Assembly (NCBI GenBank): GCA_907163375.1
Contig: CAJQUW010000467.1
Coordinates: forward strand, 1 to 64,000
DNA: 64,000 nucleotides
Direction: 5' to 3'
Source of the DNA: Prostheceraeus crozeri
Lineage: Eukaryota; Platyhelminthes; Polycladida; Euryleptidae
The notes under the pieces: generated by a model
What the model saw: the letters and a program-made list of their open reading frames with translations, nothing else
Told to the model about the DNA's origin: nothing
Database searches by the model: none
In this document: piece by piece, positions 46,482 through 58,592 of the stretch
Layout: each line of letters starts with the position of its first letter
Position numbering within the stretch: the first letter of the stretch is position 1
Program-made: the position numbers and the translations under genes

Positions 46482-46733
46482 TCAATTCGAGAACATTGAA
46501 TCGATAATAGTTTCAGAAATTTTGTTGTAACGGGTAGACACACTTGATTGCTCCAAATGCAGGCGACGTTTCTTTTCTTCCAAATGCTCCACTCGCTGTC
46601 TCGTCTCATTCAACTCTTTGTCCACCGCTTGAATGTTTCTTTTCAGTTCATTTGGTGTGTGTCTTTTGAAGACGCCAACAGATTCCTGAAGGGAGCGCGT
46701 TTGAGAAGGACGTTCAATTTTTTTATTGTTCAA
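46482..46733 (-). pseudogene. Short coiled-coil frame inside hAT-type element
   Basis: About 80 codons ending in a stop near the right end of the hAT-type element. It contains TPNELKRNIQAVDKELNE and VEHLEEKKRRLHLEQ, a heptad-rich coiled coil. It reads like the C-terminal remnant of an element-encoded or captured protein; no transposase domain is visible and the family is not recognised. Confidence 0.35.
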
Positions 46734-47154
46734 TTCTTTTTAGTTTTGAAATAAGGGGTCACTATTTTTTAGTGACTTGGGAAAAAATAGTGACCAAATA
46801 GTGACCTTTAGTGACCGAGTTGGCAACCCTGCTGTACACCACAGTTGCGGGAGGAAAAGTTGATATTTTCTCTCAAGAAAATAGCTATTCTATTCCCTTT
46901 CTATCAATAAATGTAGTAGATAACGCTGTCATTTTCTCTCTCTTTTGGCTATGATTTGTTACTTACATAATACTTACAAAATTGATAAGTAACGAGCATA
47001 ATCATGTATTTTGTGTTTCATCCTTCAACAATCACCAAAACTGATTGCGGTAATTTAGATAAGGAATAATTGCCGGCAATTCACATTTATATTTGAATAC
47101 TTATCCAGTCATACATAAAGTCAATAAATTCGAAATGCAATTTGACAGACTTAC

Positions 47155-47972
47155 TTCTTCAAGGGGCCAAGCATCATCAGGACAACCACGATGGATAGAA
47201 TTCCACTGACTGTCCAGATGATCCCGTTGTAAAGTGTGGCATTTTCTTTGCTCCATCCATATTCATATATCGACAGCGGTGTAGACATGGTTTCAAACAT
47301 GACAAAAAGAAACAGAATAGCGAAGAAACAGAAAAGCAGCAGTACAACGACGAGATAGTCAGGTTTAATTCTCGGACGTGGATTTTGGGACTCGTCTCCA
47401 TTAGTACTTCCTGTCAAATTCGCGTTCACCACACTTTTCGTGGTGACGTCATCATCCGGAATTTCGTGTTCACGAAAGACGAAGAAAATTGCAACCAAAT
47501 TGATGAGTCCTAGAATAGCTCCAACCCATCCTGGGGCAGTGTATACATTGAGGTGAAGGCCTGGTGACTCAATCGGCCCAGGATAATGCAAGGGATAAAG
47601 AGCCGCTTGAAGTCCGGGTCCAAGACAAAATCCCAAGGCATTACAAGCGCTGATGATTGCATTCACTCCAGTCCTCTCCTGTAGCGTCGTTGCCTTGGAG
47701 ACGTAGGACCTGATAACGGCCATGTTCGCCGCCCCAACGCCGATCAGTGTTCGAGCGATGACCATGGAATAGCCGTTGAGAACTGGCACATCCTGGAGGT
47801 ATGCCCATACAACATTCCCTGCAACTTGAAGCGTCAGTCCGATGACCAGCGGTGGCATTGATTTCTTCAGACGATTGGCCATCAATCCCAGAATAGGGGA
47901 GAAAATGAACTGACCCAAACTGAATGATGCAATGACGATTCCCAAAAATGAGGTACTTGCTTCCGGATAAAT
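47155..47972 (-). CDS. MFSD8: MFSD8 large exon, helices 2 to 8
   Basis: 818 bp, acceptor ATTTTCAG to donor GAA/GTAAGT, phase 0 in and two bases out. 272 codons cover most of the N-terminal six-helix bundle, the central cytosolic loop (a Thr/Ser/Asn-rich stretch after REHEIPDDD) and the start of the second bundle. It includes SFLGIVIASFSLGQFIFSP, ARTLIGVGAANMAVIRSYV, LQERTGVNAIISACNALGF and NATLYNGIIW, each matched in human MFSD8. No stop or frameshift, so the gene appears functional. Confidence 0.96.
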
Positions 47973-49784
47973 CTGAAAATGTAAGAACAAATGATATGTG
48001 GATTCATTGAAATTTGACTTTATGTTTTCTTTATATTATTGAGAATAGAAAGGACAGTAGCGGTTTGTTGATGGTCATCTCAACCGGTTACTTAGGCACC
48101 CATCCAAGTCTGTGATGCTAGATTTGAAGAAGAGTAAAATATATAAATTTCTATAAAATATATCTTTATATGAACACAAAGACCAGATTTCTGGGATTTA
48201 AATGTGTCGGAACTCAACGGCCTAAACGCTTCGCCAGCCGGCAATTCTATCCATGATGTCTAGGAGAACAAATCTGCAAAGAATTACAGAAGACAACGAA
48301 AAGAGCGCAGTTATGAAATCTTCAGAATATGCTTGTGGGAGTAATGTACAAGAGTGCTGTATATTCATTTAATTATTCATTTCACCTCAAAATTCATTTT
48401 CCTTTAAGCAGTAATTTTGTTACTCTTGGAAATGGGCGTTCCAAAAGAAGTTGGGGGCAACTATTCTAATTTCATGCTTTGTGGCAAAACTACTAACATC
48501 AACCTAACCGTTCTATTGCGCTGTCTCCAATCTAAAAATACAACAGATACATGAATGGTAATCTTGCCTTGAATCCCGGGCAGTGCCTCAGAAACGATGG
48601 AACTTATCCAGTGGCGCTGCCAAGCCTGCTGACATCAATCTCCTGTTCATTTATATCACCGCAGGAAATTTGATACTTCGATGAGTTAAAGTATTGCAAA
48701 ATCCGAAGTCTAAAGAAAAGGATGTCGTAACATGCTCTCTAAGGCTCTCAGTTATTTAAACGTTTGCCTGTGATCGATTTGATAAGCCATGGATGAACCT
48801 AGAGAGTTGTGTCAAGTATTTAGAGCACGTACAGTAGGGGAACGTACTTTAGCACCACAGAAGTGAACTTGATGATAACATAAGTCAATTTCCGATGTAA
48901 CTGCTACAAAATCATGCCATCAAAGAAATTATATAATTACTCAGCAGAAACATCCTCTTTCAACTTTAAATTTCAAGTCAGCATTCAAAAAAGGCTTCCA
49001 TAATGTTTAGTAGCGGTGTATTATTTCCATTCATCTCAGGAAATCTCTGTTGATGGCCAACACATGCCATCTACATGGAGTCTACAGATAAATGCCAATG
49101 CTAATAGGCGGATGATGCGACGTGTTATATTTCCCTCAAAACACCCTGCCTGCGCTACTGCGTATTGTACAATACTACAAGGCATTGAATATCACAACAA
49201 GCTGTCGGTTGTATTTGCAAGATGACTTTGAAGAAATGCCTACATGTACGGTGAACTGGTATCAAATTACTAAATACCTCTGTTACTTGATATCGTGAAA
49301 CATATCCGCTGCCGCTCACACAACATGATCAGGTTACTGTGAGGACAAGAGAACTCAACCCCTTGTCATAATTGTCTTAACGCTCAGCTGAGTGTACTTA
49401 AACGGTTACTTCACCTGAGACTTTCAAGTTTGTCTAAAGCTTCATGACTTGATCGACCATGGTGATTGAACTGATAAGCACATTTCTCTCCAACCTGTGA
49501 TTCTAAACGATCTCAACGTACTGGCGAAGAAGGTTGTGGTTCAAACAAATCGTAAGATCGCTTCAAATGACAGCTGATAACGCGCTGTGTGTGCGCTTTT
49601 AGCCTATGATTCATACTAACGTCTCGAATTTGATATATGCGGGAACAAATCGGCTGAAATCTTGTATATCGATAGACAATACCTCACGTGAAGTGCATAG
49701 TGTGTAAAATATTTCAGTAATTGCACGAAAAGTCTGTTACTTAAATAATTATGGCTCCCTCAGTTCGTTACAAACTGAGTTATT

Positions 49785-50476
49785 GTCCGGTAGCCAGAGC
49801 GAGTTTCTGCAAGGAACGAGGCCGAAGATGAGACTTTCACAGATTGATGTACACCCTATGCCTACTACGATTCTGCACGTCTGTCGAGTTCTACCCAGTT
49901 ACTCTTCTTGTCAGACAGGATCAAAGAAAAGCACATGAAAATGCAATGGGATGGGGATTGCAGCTTTTGGCAAACATGAAGCTTTCAATGTTTTCGCTTG
50001 TTAGAGCAAAACTGCTAGTTATAGAGCCATAGTGTTTGGCATGGAATGTCTTCAGGTCATTTCTTGTTACGTACATGTGTTATTATGATGTTTCTAATCG
50101 ACAATACATGCCAAATGTGGTTAAACGTGATTTAAATTGCACAAAATGCTTGTGGATTGCCGACATTGGAAGGTTTGCCTAATCTTAATGTGTGTAGTTT
50201 CATAGGGGAGTAGTGCATCAACATGATAGGAAATGACCTGAAGACATTCCATATCGAAAATTATGGATCTAGACTTGGTATTTTCAACTTAATAAGTGAA
50301 AACATTTGAAGTTTCATTTTAACCAAAAACTGCAATCTGCGTCCCATTGGGTTCACGTGTTTTTCTTTTATCCTTTTTGACAAGAAGATGAACCATGTAG
50401 AACTCGGCAGACGCACTGATTCATTGCACATCACTGTGTGAAAGTCTCACTTTCGGTCTCGTTCTGGCTGCAGGAC
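49785..50476. mobile_element. Second copy of the inverted-repeat element seen at 5872, abutting a splice donor
   Basis: The ends are GTCCGGTAGCCAGAGC and, reverse-complemented, GTCCTGCAGCCAGAAC, with TATT on both sides (49781-49784 and 50477-50480) as a possible 4-bp duplication. Each terminus is about 75 bp and corresponds to the 76-bp minisatellite unit at 6371-7627. The right duplication touches the GTAAGT donor of the 50487-50619 MFSD8 exon. No coding content. Confidence 0.82.
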
Positions 50477-50486
50477 TATTACTTAC

Positions 50487-50619
50487 CACCTGTAGGTATG
50501 GCCATACTGAGGGCATCACAACTGAGAATCCAATAGCACCGAGGAAATTGGTGAAATACAGAAGTCTGATGGAGCGCTGTCGACTCTTATACTGCTCCGG
50601 TGTCTCGCCGCTCGAAGTC
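50487..50619 (-). CDS. MFSD8: MFSD8 exon, first transmembrane segment
   Basis: 133 bp between a TTTACAG acceptor and a GTAAGT donor. It encodes [19 protein letters not shown] followed by [18 protein letters not shown]. It aligns residue by residue with the human segment just before and through the first membrane helix (EHYKSRWRSIRILY and FSVVMMSIWPYLQ). A transposon (49785-50476) sits immediately intron-ward of the donor. Confidence 0.93.
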
Positions 50620-52168
50620 CTGTAAATCGTATAATCAACGTCATAAAGCTACATAAAAATGATTAATAAGGAGGATGATCATTTATTTAAACTACCAAAG
50701 AATAAGAATTGTCTTATGAAGTCAGAGCATTAACTTGGTTTACATTCGTGGAAACTGCATTCAACGACTTGTATAGTACCTTAAAAACTGTGTTTGAGGA
50801 CTCCGCGTGGGAATTTCCATTTGAAAGCTGCTATGCAGAAATCATGTTTATGACGACAAATATTCACGACAGAAAATATTCTCAATCTTCGTCCGAGGAA
50901 TAGCATGGATAATTATTCGACAGGAAATTGATTGGGAACCAATGCATCTTGAATATGACGGTGACATTTAACTAAATTTAATCAATGAGCTTTCAGATTG
51001 CAGGTCAGAGACATGTGTAGTCTCACCGTTTACCTTTTCAGCCTTCAGACTCACCCAGAACATTTTCCGCTCCATCGATTGTCTTACAAATACCTAATTT
51101 TACCAAATTTTTCGGCACTGAGAATTACAGATTGAATTGACTAACAAATATCAAAGTCATTCAGACCCGTCGTTAGCTACCTCTTCATATAATGTTTGGC
51201 AGCAACATATTGATATGCTCCACTTGAAGCCCTTTGCCTCAGCACTGCTGAATTCTTAGAACCAAGGTAGATGATGAGCTGGGCTGCTCAATTTTCGCAG
51301 ATAGAATGGCCTAGTCCCACGAAAGGATCTCACAATAGGATGAATATAAAGATTCTAAGAAAAAGAATGTTGCAGGCTATCAAACATCAACTTCTTTTGA
51401 TCCTCCTCTTTGGTGATTGACGCGGAAAATCAATTTGATTTGTAAAAAACAATTAATTAATCGGCTAACTATTCATTGAATACATATTCCACTGTTTCAT
51501 ACAAGTATTTAGGTCCACATTGGGAACTGCAATCCTGGGATCTTTTCCAATTGTAAATAAACAAAGTGTGCAATTGAAGGTGACGAGTGATGGTACTAGA
51601 TGCTGGCCGATTGGAGCGCGGTCGACAGCGGTGTGCAATTCTGTGTGTAATAAAATACCAGATACTTGACAAAAAATGACAAGTCAAACGTTGTTAGTTA
51701 GATAAGGCGCACACTTCAATAAGTCGACTTCTTTTACTTATCTAACTGATGACTATTGTAAAATTGAAAATTAATGAATCTTAAATGAATACTAGAAAAT
51801 ATTCACTATTCACGTTTAATTGATGTTAAAAAATCTAAAATATTTGTCGCTCCTAGGAGGCATCAGGCTTAGTCTGAGGGCAAGGCCTTAGCATTCAGGG
51901 CGGGTCTGCGGGTATCAGGTCTGGGCTTACCTAAACTATTGCCATTCATTAGAAAATATAATGCGGCAAAGAAATTGTGATTTTCACTATCAGTTCATAA
52001 AAAAACAAATGAAATCTCTACTGTTTGCATTTGAAAGCGTTTGAAAGAGGTCATATAGTCACATCATGGCCTCCGTCTTGAGAACATCAAATTGGGGGCA
52101 TATACAAGCTCAAAGGGTAATAGAAACCTTCCGAAAGAATCTGCAAGCTGCTAATCGGTCGTACTTAC
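50620..52168. other. MFSD8: MFSD8 intron, nothing recognised
   Basis: 1.5-kb intron with consensus ends. No mobile element or RNA gene was recognised; the frame at 50709-50903 has no support. Confidence 0.5.
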
Positions 52169-52221
52169 GAGCTGGTGGTTGACTGAAGCAACGAAGTCGT
52201 TTCATCTACGCTGTCGTAATC
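52169..52221 (-). CDS. MFSD8: MFSD8 exon with acidic dileucine sorting motif
   Basis: 53 bp between a TTTCAG acceptor and a GTAAGT donor; it starts in phase 0 and ends with two bases. It encodes DYDSVDETTSLLQSTTS. ETTSLL fits the [DE]xxxL[LI] lysosomal sorting signal; the human protein has an N-terminal dileucine in the same region. The exon is short, so its support is the splice sites, exact frame fit to the next exon and this motif. Confidence 0.8.
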
Positions 52222-55200
52222 CTGAAAGAAACAAAGAAGAAGTCAATAACACGGCATGATATTTACAATTCGTAAATACTGAGTTTCAAGTTCACAGAGA
52301 TGCTTCATTAAATATTTCTTCGAATCATCATAGTAAAGGACAAAACTTCAATTGACGAGTACATTCAAAATCACTAGATAAACGCACTGAAAACACATGT
52401 ACGAATGCAATAAGCAACGTCACTGAAGCAAACAGGTTTGAGAGAATAAAAATGACGAATTCGGGATGACAGCTCTTTTAGCCTGAATTAAGCTATGTTT
52501 GATGAGAATAAGCTAATTGACTGAACTGAAGGTCTACTTAAGTTGTAACATTTCTTAGCTGATAAATCATGCGATTCCTGCTATACGAAATACTGCATCA
52601 GATTGAAGCTGCGCGGAATTTTACATATACTCATAAGCAACAAGCAGCAAGCAGCATTGCTACTGTGTAAATTGAGTATATATAAACCAATGCTGCAGTG
52701 ATAACTTAATAACTCATTGTTATATTTCGCCAACAAGCCTTCTGAAGAGATGCACCTTTAAATCTGCATCTCCACAGAAGGTTGGTTGGCGAAATATAGA
52801 TCAATGACATAAGTTCATACGCTGACAATGACAAGCAACGATTCACGGAAAACAATAACAATTATCAAAAACAATTATTCGAATACTTTTAAGAGAAGAG
52901 ATGTACCATCAAGACCTAGGGTTTGATTTCATCTGGGAGTTTTATCATTTATTAACAACGCTTCTACTATGCGAGTTTAAAATTCACCAGGTACTGTGTA
53001 TTTAAAGGGAAAACAATTATTAATGTCATTACTACCGTTTGGACATATGTTCAGATGGCTATTTACGACTGAGTTACCTCTTATATGTTCTTTTATTCTT
53101 TGATGCAATCTGCATTTCGCTTGCCCAAGTATTGGGTATCAGGGTCAACTCGACATTCAAAATTATACACAACGCATGATCGCATCAGCTTATATGTTTT
53201 ATCTTTCAGACTAAAGTACTGTCCTGTTTTACAAGTGTTGAATATTATTTTTAACATCATGGTCCAATTTCCTAAATACTTAAACAAGTTTGTGTCGGAA
53301 TTTAATGGATGTTTAACCTACAAACGGAGGTATCACAAACTTGGTATCTTCTCATTCATCTTTCTTCGCTGCTTTGTTATCCGTATTATATTTCCAGGAA
53401 CTGCTTTATTAACGAGTATCAACTGAACTATGTCTATTTACTGGTTGCAGCTGCGCAATTCGCATAGATCAATGAGTTATTCAGCTATTCTCACCAGCTT
53501 TGACCTACTTTTTACCTTCTTTGCATAAAACAGCACTGCTTGAGAATTCTTATTGATAGCTTAAAATATCATCACATATCTTTATACTGGCACATCCAAC
53601 ATTCAGCCATGCAATCATGCAGCTAGAAACTGATCTTTATGAAAACTGCATTAATAGTTTATCTCAATTCGGCATGCCAGGACCTCTAGTCTCCGACTGA
53701 TATCTTGCGATCGCCATTTGACTTAAAACAATGGAACATATATATCTTTCATTGTCTTATAAACATTTCTGCGTGACTTGGTGTGCGTGCAAGCTTTAAT
53801 AACTCATGGAGCCTGCCATTTATAAGAAGCATCTCATTTAAAGAGAAAAATGAGAGCTGGTACCGACAGTGTCACAATACAAAAAACGCGTGTCATAAAA
53901 CGTACGTAGGATGTGGACAGTTTGTTGCACGCTTGAATCACCTGTGATTCATAACAGTGACTATTTATTCTGTACTGTAAATGAAATGTTTCGCATTCTT
54001 CACAGCTTCTTGGAGCTACATGTCCTTGCTGAAAATACGAGACATCAGCAAAGAACCGCAATCGCAACTTGAGAAACATAGCTTTACCCATGAATCAAAT
54101 GCATTCGTGTAACATTGCATCAACACTTAAACTACGAGGGTCTAAATGTAACGCCAACTACCTAGGTGGCGATTTCAGTCACCAAAATCAAAGCACTTTT
54201 TCAACAATATTTACATATTTTCGCACCAAGAACACACAAAAGCAATCACAGTTGCTTGTGGTGACTTCCAAACATAAAAAAGTGCTCCGCCAGCTAACGA
54301 CCACTCCTCTACAACGACCGAGTTCAGACGTGCTACTTTGAATTGTCATCTCTCCAACGACCACATGCAGACAGCCGACAAAAATAAAAATTGCCCAATG
54401 TGTGACAAAAAGGTTATTCACGCATCTCTCTGTTCTCACTTTCTACAGTCACAGCTTCAACAAAACTTGCCATTGTTCGTATGTGAAATGAGAATTGAGA
54501 TAATGAAGCACATAATACTGACTAACCGTTAAATGAATGAAGGAATGCGCGTCGTTTTCAAACAGCACTGATAGACAAACGAAAATTACATTTTGTCATT
54601 CACTGAAAGCTCCGTGCACAACTCATGGCCTATATATTTTGATAGATTTTTAAAATCCACAGCAAACATTAGCACAGCATTCAGATAAAGTTGTGTTTAC
54701 TTAAAGTTCTAAGGTTCATTTTACTTTACAAATTACAGTAGGCCAAATTCTAAGAAGCTTAGTTTCAAAATGTTCGCTGAGTAGAAGGAAATGAATGTGC
54801 ATAGTTCACTTTTTATTGAGATGCAACGTCTGTGAGTGAAATACATGTGGGCCATCTATCACCCATGCTGGAAAATTTCCTCCCCTAGGGCGACAACTTT
54901 TCTTTATTCCCTTCAGTGGTTATTGTAAGGGAAGATCACCGTAATGCCAGTATGATTTGCGCTCAGTACCGAGCGACCACGCACATATTGAACAGCGGCC
55001 AATTCACTGGGTAATTTGAAAATCTGCACGCAAAATATATGGTCTAGTTGAGAAGACGGCTACCGTTGCTAAAACAGGACGGTCGGCGGCCGATTTTAAC
55101 CCTGGAGCACATGATGACAAATTTGGCTTGAGTCCTGGATGCCGAAAAGCAATGCGTTTACATTAACGCGATAATTTTCCACCCATGGTCACGTAGTAAT

Positions 55201-55825
55201 AAAAAATCTTGAATTTTGAATGATTACAAAATGAGTTTCGATGGCAAGACAGAATTCTTCCTCATCGCTCGTTCCAGAAATATCTATCGAATTTCCTTGA
55301 CTGTGTTATCATCTAAGCATTTGTGAATCTTACACGTGACAAAGGAATGAAGCATCCTCCTGTGAGGAACACAGTTGAAAACCTTTTATATGAATTTCAA
55401 TGGAAGTATGTACGGAAAACTTATCGTGCCACATAACGCTACGGGAATATTCTAAAGACGCTGAGTAATTTTATGAAGCGTATTCGAACAATACGTACGT
55501 GTGACTTTGATGCGATCGAATTCATGTGAGCTCCAAGTATAAAGTGATTGATTCGATTTCAACTCAGGCTTTTACTTACTATCAAACATCATTTTCAAGT
55601 TTACTGATATGCACAAGATCAGGTAATATTTATAGTTAGATAGGTACAGCTGAAATAGAGATCACATTTGCTGATCATCAACTGGCATCGTGTGTAAAAC
55701 AATAGTACATCATATCTTAATTGTCTAAAACTCACGCCATCATATGTAAATGTTTTAAGTGCAAATAGGTTTCGATTATGCTGAATGACGCATCGCATGC
55801 AACATCAATCTATTCAGCTATTGAT
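52222..55825. other. Region upstream of known MFSD8 exons; first exon not located
   Basis: It should contain, or lead to, the MFSD8 initiating exon and promoter on the minus strand, but no ATG-to-donor segment stands out. The frames at 53085-53426, 53834-54091 and 54069-54341 are featureless. One small palindromic element (52713-52806) is listed separately. Confidence 0.4.
52713..52806. repeat. Short palindromic element, arms about 40 bp
   Basis: TATATTTCGCCAAC...CCTTCTG pairs with CAGAAGG...GTTGGCGAAATATA; outer TCATTG and CAATGA also pair. The loop is about 20 bp. It is either a miniature fold-back element or a structured RNA segment. Confidence 0.75.
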
Positions 55826-55881
55826 AATTAACAACAATGAAATTAGATAAACGATAGATCAAATTGCCATGCAAAAGATGT

Positions 55882-55954
55882 GCGGCTGGTAGGATTCGAA
55901 CCTACGACCAAGGTTAACTAGACCTGTGCTCTAACCACCTGAGCTACGAGCCAC
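55882..55954 (-). tRNA. tRNA-like gene, array copy 1, apparent anticodon AGU
   Basis: Same cloverleaf as 42298-42370 but with GCTCAGGTGGTTAGAGCAC in the D-arm, which weakens the A-box match (G in place of a pyrimidine). D-stem and T-stem pairs are retained. Confidence 0.55.
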
Positions 55955-56179
55955 TTACGCGACTCTGTCAGTTGGCAGGATCAAACCCTCACCACCACAC
56001 ATCAGTTGTCAAGGCAATAATAATCAATGAATAAATAACACGTCACAATTGTGACCGCCGACATTAAGGCAAGTAGCGGGGATCGATTGTCCACCAAAGC
56101 ATCTTAAGCCATGTCGTGAATGCAATTAACAACAATGAAATTAGATAAACGATAGATCAAATTGCCATGCAAAAGATGT

Positions 56180-56252
56180 GCGGCTGGTAGGATTCGAACC
56201 TACGACCAAGGTTAACTAGACCTGTGCTCTAACCACCTGAGCTACGAGCCAC
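56180..56252 (-). tRNA. tRNA-like gene, array copy 2, apparent anticodon AGU
   Basis: Identical in sequence to array copy 1, 298 bp further on. Confidence 0.55.
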
Positions 56253-56477
56253 TTACGCGACTCTGTCAGTTGGCAGGATCAAACCCTCACCACCACACAT
56301 CAGTTGTCAAGGCAATAATAATCAATGAATAAATAACACGTCACAATTGTGACCGCCGACATTAAGGCAAGTAGCGGGGATCGATTGTCCACCAAAGCAT
56401 CTTAAGCCATGTCGTGAATGCAATTAACAACAATGAAATTAGATAAACGATAGATCAAATTGCCATGCAAAGGATGT

Positions 56478-56550
56478 GCGGCTGGTAGGATTCGAACCTA
56501 CGACCAAGGTTAACTAGACCTGTGCTCTAACCACCTGAGCTACGAGCCAC
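56478..56550 (-). tRNA. tRNA-like gene, array copy 3, apparent anticodon AGU
   Basis: Identical in sequence to array copies 1 and 2. Confidence 0.55.
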
Positions 56551-56750
56551 TTACGCGACTCTGTCAGTTGGCAGGATCAAACCCTCACCACCACACATCA
56601 GTTGTCAAGGTAATAATAATCAATGAATAAATAACACGTCACAATTGTGACCGCCGACATTAAGGCAAGTAGCGGGGATCGATTGTCCACCAAAGCATCT
56701 TAAGCCATGTCGTGAATGCAATTAACAACAATGAAATTAGATAAACGATA

Positions 56751-58214
56751 AGCAGATAACGATAAAGCAGACAACTATTCGGATATCACTGATCACATCA
56801 TTGAAATGAGCTAAAGAAGTGGCGGCAATCTTTAAATTAAAAACTTCGAAAGTGTCTCTTAAACCGTTTGATTATATAATTTATCAGCTTCATTATTATA
56901 CGCAGTGGTAGAATTGATCTCTTAATCATTTATGGTTACCGAGATACCGTTTCACGACCTTTCGTGATTCAGATGATAGTACATTATTTAGTCATACATT
57001 TTAGATTGCAAACAGTCAAAACATTATATTGTCATTTATGTGCACGAATTCTGCAATGTAAAGGTGTCATGAATGCCCTTATTTCAGGCTTTATCAGCGT
57101 TCTTCTTGTTTCATTAGAAATTCAATCTCTTCTCAGTTTTTCCGCTACTTAAACTATTTCGTTCTGGAATAAGGCAAGACTGGATATGCAACCGTCATAA
57201 TTCGGAGTATGAGATCAAAAGATGTACAGCAAATTAAGAAAAAAGTCAAAATTACAATGACAGGTGAAACCGGGGCAATTGAAATGCACCGTCTTTTTTG
57301 TTTGCAAGCGATGAAGCTTCATTTCTTCTACAATGCTGATTGTAATGGTTTACATAATAGAGTGTTTTCATTTTAAATACTTCGATTTTGGTATTTTCGT
57401 GCATTGAATATGAAACTTTTAAAGACCCATCAACCATTTCCAATGCCGCATTATTTTCACATAATCGAATTTCCGATGATTGTCAATGCAATTGTGCAGG
57501 CTAACAACTTTTGTTTTCAGACAGATTTCAAAGGGTGACCAAATAACCTCATTATTCAATCATTGATTACGTACTCAAACCGCTCATGCGATTTTATTGA
57601 TACTTTGAACAAACTGTAATTGCGCAAGAATATCAACCGAATCATGAACAAAAGTTTGTTCAATTTTGCCGATTATGTCCAAGGTTATAACTCTGGAGCA
57701 GTGGATGACTGAAAAAATGAAACCGACTGGATAATTTACCTGTAAATTTCAGACACAATCAGAATTCAGCACAAATGCCTTATCAATAGAACATGACCAG
57801 TAGATAAATTGATTCCATTTATCATAAGCTAAGGCCAATATGCCATCGACACATCTCTTGTGGAGTATAATTGTGTATACTATTTCCATACAGCGGGTTT
57901 ATATATTGTGGCATGCTTGGTCTGAATGTTATTAAATTAAGTTGCCAATCAGGAAGAAAAGAACGACTGTAAGTCTCATACGATGATGAAAATCATCCCA
58001 GCAGCCATTTATAATAAAATTTAATGCTTACTAATTCAAATTATTAATTGAAGTAGTCCTAATGAGGACTGATGGCGTTCTCCAATCCGCAAGTGTACAA
58101 AGACAATGCTACTATAACCATTGGTTACTAAAAAGAACTCAACTTCTCGTGGCAACGAATTAAAATTGATCAGCTTTGGCCCAATATCTGGTGAAAGTGG
58201 AAATCTTGAGATTT
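56751..58214. other. Intergenic, nothing recognised
   Basis: No repeat, RNA or coding feature supported. Confidence 0.4.
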
Positions 58215-58337
58215 GTAATAGATATACGATATCATTCTTCAAATTCCCGATGAATAAATAGCAATCTGCCCGAGCGTAGCGAGGGCAGATTCTTTATTCC
58301 GAGGGCTTTTGAAGAATGATATCGTATATCTGTTATA
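58215..58337. repeat. Palindromic element with GC-rich centre
   Basis: The arm TATACGATATCATTCTTC pairs with GAAGAATGATATCGTATA around the centre TGCCCGAGCGTAGCGAGGGC. Arms are about 55 bp. The centre resembles that of 10279-10426. Confidence 0.85.
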
Positions 58338-58592
58338 TACCATGATAGTGGAATCTAATAATCTTCCCCGGGAAGTTTATTTTGCAGCATAGTGGTTGAG
58401 AGTGATCTCGTGCTTCGTCATATCTATGATGTGTACATGTACATGTCATATCTATGATGTCCACACTAAACTTATATTTTGAAATCTCAGGGAAGTTTAT
58501 TTATTTAAAATTAGAAAACAGAGATCTATGGAGTAACTTCTGCAGTAATTTCAGAAATTGCATCGTCTGATTCATTCATTCACCGATTCAAT

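Larger units (their letters stand above)
44624..46831. mobile_element. hAT-type element with nested second element
   Basis: The ends are CAGGGTTGCCAACTC and, reverse-complemented, CAGGGTTGCCAACTCGGTCA. The flanks CTGTACAT (44616-44623) and CTGTACAC (46832-46839) match at seven of eight bases. TAGTGACC motifs recur near both ends. It contains the separate inverted-repeat element 44906-46035 and a short protein-like frame. In the 5.9-kb MFSD8 intron. Confidence 0.88.
34142..52221 (-). other. MFSD8: MFSD8/CLN7 gene, six exons assembled, first exon not found
   Basis: Six minus-strand exons (52169-52221, 50487-50619, 47155-47972, 41207-41301, 37900-38090, 34142-34363) total 1,512 bp and join in a single frame to 503 residues plus stop; every junction has GT-AG ends and matching phase. 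The order and content follow human MFSD8 (518 residues), a 12-segment major-facilitator protein of lysosomes whose loss causes the CLN7 form of neuronal ceroid lipofuscinosis. Hallmarks include an acidic dileucine sorting motif (ETTSLL), [45 protein letters not shown] and LGPIPQ. The introns (1.5-5.9 kb) hold at least eight mobile elements. The initiating exon, perhaps 10-20 residues, should lie above 52221 and was not identified. Confidence 0.93.
55826..56750. repeat. Three 298-bp tandem units, each with a tRNA-like gene
   Basis: Unit starts (AATTAACAACAATGAAATTA) recur at 55826, 56124 and 56422, with a fourth partial unit of about 31 bp to 56750. The units differ at only a few positions (for example AAAAGATG or AAAGGATG), so the duplication is recent. 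About 240 bp of the unit is also present as a single diverged copy at 42245-42485. Confidence 0.95.
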
